NCBI GenBank assembly: GCA_022414725.1
Contig: CM039466.1
Span: forward strand, 33,731,174 to 33,795,173
Direction of reading: 5' to 3'
From: Microglena sp. YARC
Taxonomy: Eukaryota; Chlorophyta; Chlorophyceae; Chlamydomonadales; Chlamydomonadaceae
Length of the DNA: 64,000 nucleotides
Shown here: positions 61,532 to 64,000 of the stretch, in pieces
Numbering within the stretch: the stretch's first letter is position 1
Layout of the letters: each line of letters starts with the position of its first letter
The notes under the pieces: model-generated
What the model was told of the DNA's origin: nothing
What the model saw: the letters and a program-made list of their open reading frames with translations, nothing else
The model's database searches: none
Position numbers and translations under genes: made by a program

Positions 61532-61554
61532 TTTTGTTTTGTTTTTTAAGTTGT

Positions 61555-61920
61555 AAAAGGATTTTCACCCTAGGAGGTGGGTCTCACGACACAAACCAGG
61601 GACACAGAGGATCAGTTCAAATGGCGTTGCCACTCCTACAAAAGGCCCGCTTAGGGCTTGAGATGGAGGGCGCCTGGGGGGTGCCTACTCCGTAATCCCG
61701 TAGTCCCACACGTGCCGCCGTGGTTAAGAGTTTTTGATGTTGGAGGGGGGTTGAGTGGCAGTCACTAAAGGTCTGTTATACGCTCCCAGCGTGTCTCACC
61801 AATCGCCTGATTCATTGTCGCAAGATGAATCTACGTGATATTATATCGGTGGGAGATACAGACCCTCAACTAATGATGAACAAATGATGAACGGAGTGTC
61901 GCAGATCCAACTAGCAGTAC
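61555..61920. other. Downstream flank with dispersed GGATTTTCACCC repeat
   Basis: AAAAGGATTTTCACCCTAGG then AGGTGGGTCTCACGACACAA also occurs at 12605-12650 and 63447-63495 in diverged form. No gene seen. Confidence 0.5.
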
Positions 61921-61924
61921 ATTT

Positions 61925-62240
61925 GCACGTTTCAGTTTAGGGGTGTTTTTTACCCGCTAACTGCCATACAGTACAGTTGCACGTTTCAGTTGAGGGGTGT
62001 ATGTTACCCGCTAACTGCCGTACAGTACAGTTGCACGTTTCAGTTGAGGGGTGCATGTTACCCGCTAACTGCCGTACAGTACAGTTGCACGTTTCAGTTG
62101 AGGGGTGTATGTAACCCACTAACTGCCGTACAGTACAGTTGCACGTTTCAGTTGAGGGGTGTATGTTACCCGCTAACTGCCGTACAGGACAGTTGCACGT
62201 TTCAGTTGAGGGGTGTATGTTACCCGCTAACTGCCGTACA
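61925..62240. repeat. 54-bp minisatellite, 6 copies
   Basis: Unit GTTGCACGTTTCAGTTGAGG then GGTGTATGTTACCCGCTAAC and TGCCGTACAGTACA. Confidence 0.95.
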
Positions 62241-62289
62241 TGCTGTCGTAATACTCCCGTCCCAAGCCTCAATCATTACCGGTATATTT

Positions 62290-62780
62290 TTTTATGTATG
62301 CCTAGTCTTGTGTGCGGTTATTCGGTTAGGTGCCCTCCATATGTTCCTTCATGTTTATGCTTATTATATTATATAATTAAATGATCCCTGTAATACGGCC
62401 TAGTCTTGTGCGCTGTCATTCGGCTAGGTGCCCTCCATAGTTTCCTTATTGTGTATGTTAATTATAATATTGTAGAATTAAATTATCCCTGTAACACGGC
62501 CTAGCCTTGTGTGCGGTCATTCAGTTAGATCCATCCATCAGAGTTGTTCAGGACGCTGCGTCCTCCGTCGCAGACGCAACATCGATGGATCCGTTGTGTC
62601 GCAGGATGCAACGTGGGGAGGGTCCGTTGACCGGAAGGAAGGATCGGTCATGTTGCAGGACGCAGGCTATGCAACTAGTTGTGTCTCAGGCAGCAGAGCT
62701 GGGGGTCCTCCTGAAGTACCCTTCCCTCCATACGTACCTTATTGTTTATGTTATTATATTGTAGACTTCAATGATCACTG
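62290..62780. repeat. About 105-bp diverged tandem repeat, 3-4 copies
   Basis: CCTAGTCTTGTGTGCGGT, TTAGGTGCCCTCCATA, CCTTATTGTTTATG and ATTGTAGAATTAAATGATCC recur. The third copy is interrupted by about 190 bases of GC-rich sequence (62530-62720). Confidence 0.7.
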
Positions 62781-63023
62781 TAGCTATAACTCAGGGCCCT
62801 GGTTGGTAAACGATTGTTCACGAACCCTGCACCCATGGCCATCAACAATGTATTGCTTGAACTTTATTACCTAGCTTCAGCCAGCAATTTGGCTGCTCGC
62901 CGTCTTTGGGAGTAAAAACGAACTAACAGGAAAATGTTAACGCGAACAAATCACTTTTTCATTTTCCGTTTTTCAACTACCGGTATGTATATTCTGCAGC
63001 TGGAGTGGAGGCAGGAATTCAGC

Positions 63024-63224
63024 ATAGATTTTATTTCCAGCTACGAGCAGCAGCTTCTAGGCAGCTCCCTTGACTGGCTAGTCAGCCAAACCTAACGCAA
63101 CGTAGTGCACCTTCACGCTGACACAACCAGCTTTCCTGGTATGTTGAAATCTTGGGGCTTGGCCCAGTGGCTGGCTCAGGGAGCTGCCTAGAAGCTGCTG
63201 CTGTTAGCCGAAAAGAAAAGCTAT
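63024..63224. mobile_element. TIR element M1, second complete copy
   Basis: TTATTTCCAGCTACGAGCAG then CAGCTTCTAGGCAGCTCC opposite GGGAGCTGCCTAGAAGCTGC then GAAAAGAAAAGCTATG. Confidence 0.8.
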
Positions 63225-63527
63225 GGAATTGAGGACACCGTGCATGTTTTGAAAACTACTGCCGAAAGATTTTTGTGTAGCTCTCTGATAGAACTTGAAC
63301 TTGGTAACATAGCTTCAGCCACCAATTTGGCTACTCACCGTCTTCGGCAGTAAAAAAAGGAAAATTATCTCTGATGCTTTTATTACCAGTGGTGGGGCAT
63401 CAGCTGTACTGCACGGACTGGGCATTAGTACGGTATATTTTGGTATTAAAAGGATTTTCACCCCAGGAAGTGGGACCCCGTACAAAAAACAGCGCATATC
63501 TGTCTCCCTCCCGGGACATGCATTATT

Positions 63528-63623
63528 GTCAGCGTGTACTACTAGGACACGAGCGCATCGTCGGCATCTGATCAGATGCCGACGATCCGCTCGTGTCCTA
63601 GTAGTAGTGTAGTACACGCTGAC
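63528..63623. repeat. Near-perfect palindrome of 96 bp with no spacer
   Basis: Left arm 63528-63571 begins GTCAGCGTGTACTACTAGGA. Right arm 63572-63623 is its reverse complement apart from one mismatch (GCGC/GCGG side) and an 8-base insertion near the outer end. The centre is TGATCA. Confidence 0.9.
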
Positions 63624-63884
63624 ATCAGGGTTCAGAACGAAAGGCGGAGGAAGTCCTTCAGAAATGGGACGTTCGCGTTGTAATGGCATGGCATGCCAAA
63701 CCAGTACTGCTCGAGACGGGCGCCTCACATGTGCGGGCCAGGGTTGTTCAGGACGTGTTAAAATGCTCTAACCGAACAATATGAGGCCTTGGTTGTACGC
63801 AACTGACTACACAAAATAAGTTACGCACCAAACCTGTCAGGTCAGTCATAACCGTAGAAGCACCAGGGTACTACTTCCTGCCCA

Positions 63885-64000
63885 ATTAGATAGCGCTCAA
63901 AGCGCACAAACGTCAAATGGGTCAGCGCTTTTTAGTGCAAAAAGTGCAAAAACTGCGCGCTGCGCCCACATGGGGTTGAAATAACTGCGCGAAACGTGCA
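63885..64000. repeat. Single copy of the 32-bp unit and its flank at the window end
   Basis: AGCGCTCAAAGCGCACAAAC then GTCAAATGGGTCAGCGCTTT and ACTGCGCGCTGCGCCCACAT, as at 51240-51310. Confidence 0.75.

Noticed and set aside
62507..62874. Coding exons of a downstream gene in the GC-rich stretch near 62530-62720
   Set aside because: Two frames are open but neither looks conserved, and the flanks are a 105-bp tandem repeat; no splice or start support.

Overview
The window is nuclear DNA of a eukaryote with a large, repeat-swollen genome. The evidence is split GT-AG genes, tRNA-derived SINEs with target-site duplications, MITE-like elements with terminal inverted repeats, many micro- and minisatellites, and interstitial CCCTAAA/TTTAGGG tracts (the plant-type telomere motif). 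A green-lineage alga with a bloated genome (for example a prasinophyte such as Cymbomonas) fits best, but the organism is an inference.

Nearly all recognisable coding sequence belongs to one plus-strand gene. It runs from about 2.9 kb (true 5' end unresolved) to a TGA at 61529-61531. I assembled 22 exons by hand. Every junction except one (exon 13/14) keeps the reading frame, with matching phases across GT-AG introns. The spliced CDS is about 5.2 kb (about 1,740 residues), under 10% of the 58.6-kb span. The product is a large armadillo/HEAT-type alpha-solenoid. It continues into a more polar C-terminal part with a helical segment, a Ser/Ala/Pro-rich low-complexity stretch and an acidic DDDDWE patch. 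I do not recognise a named orthologue.

The striking architecture is in the introns. At nearly every exon the piece of DNA spanning the exon edge (end of exon plus donor, or acceptor plus start of exon) has been amplified in tandem into the neighbouring intron. Arrays range from 1 to about 12 extra copies, often with a microsatellite or homopolymer inside each unit. The gene is therefore full of decoy splice sites attached to partial exon copies. Other introns carry ordinary minisatellites with units of 20, 30, 32, 35, 47, 49, 65 and 95 bp.

Layout: 1-2.8 kb, mostly featureless, with possible 5' exons; 3-11 kb, intron 1, with a 3.5-kb CCATGG minisatellite and an unexplained minus-strand open frame; 11-29.6 kb, exons 2-10; 29.6-34.3 kb, repeat-filled intron 10; 34.3-54 kb, exons 11-20 with SINEs and MITEs; 54-59.8 kb, intron 20, with ACC arrays carrying copies of the exon-21 start; 59.8-61.5 kb, the last two exons; 61.5-64 kb, downstream sequence with repeats and a near-perfect palindrome of about 96 bp. 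No rRNA, functional tRNA, CRISPR or prokaryotic feature was seen.
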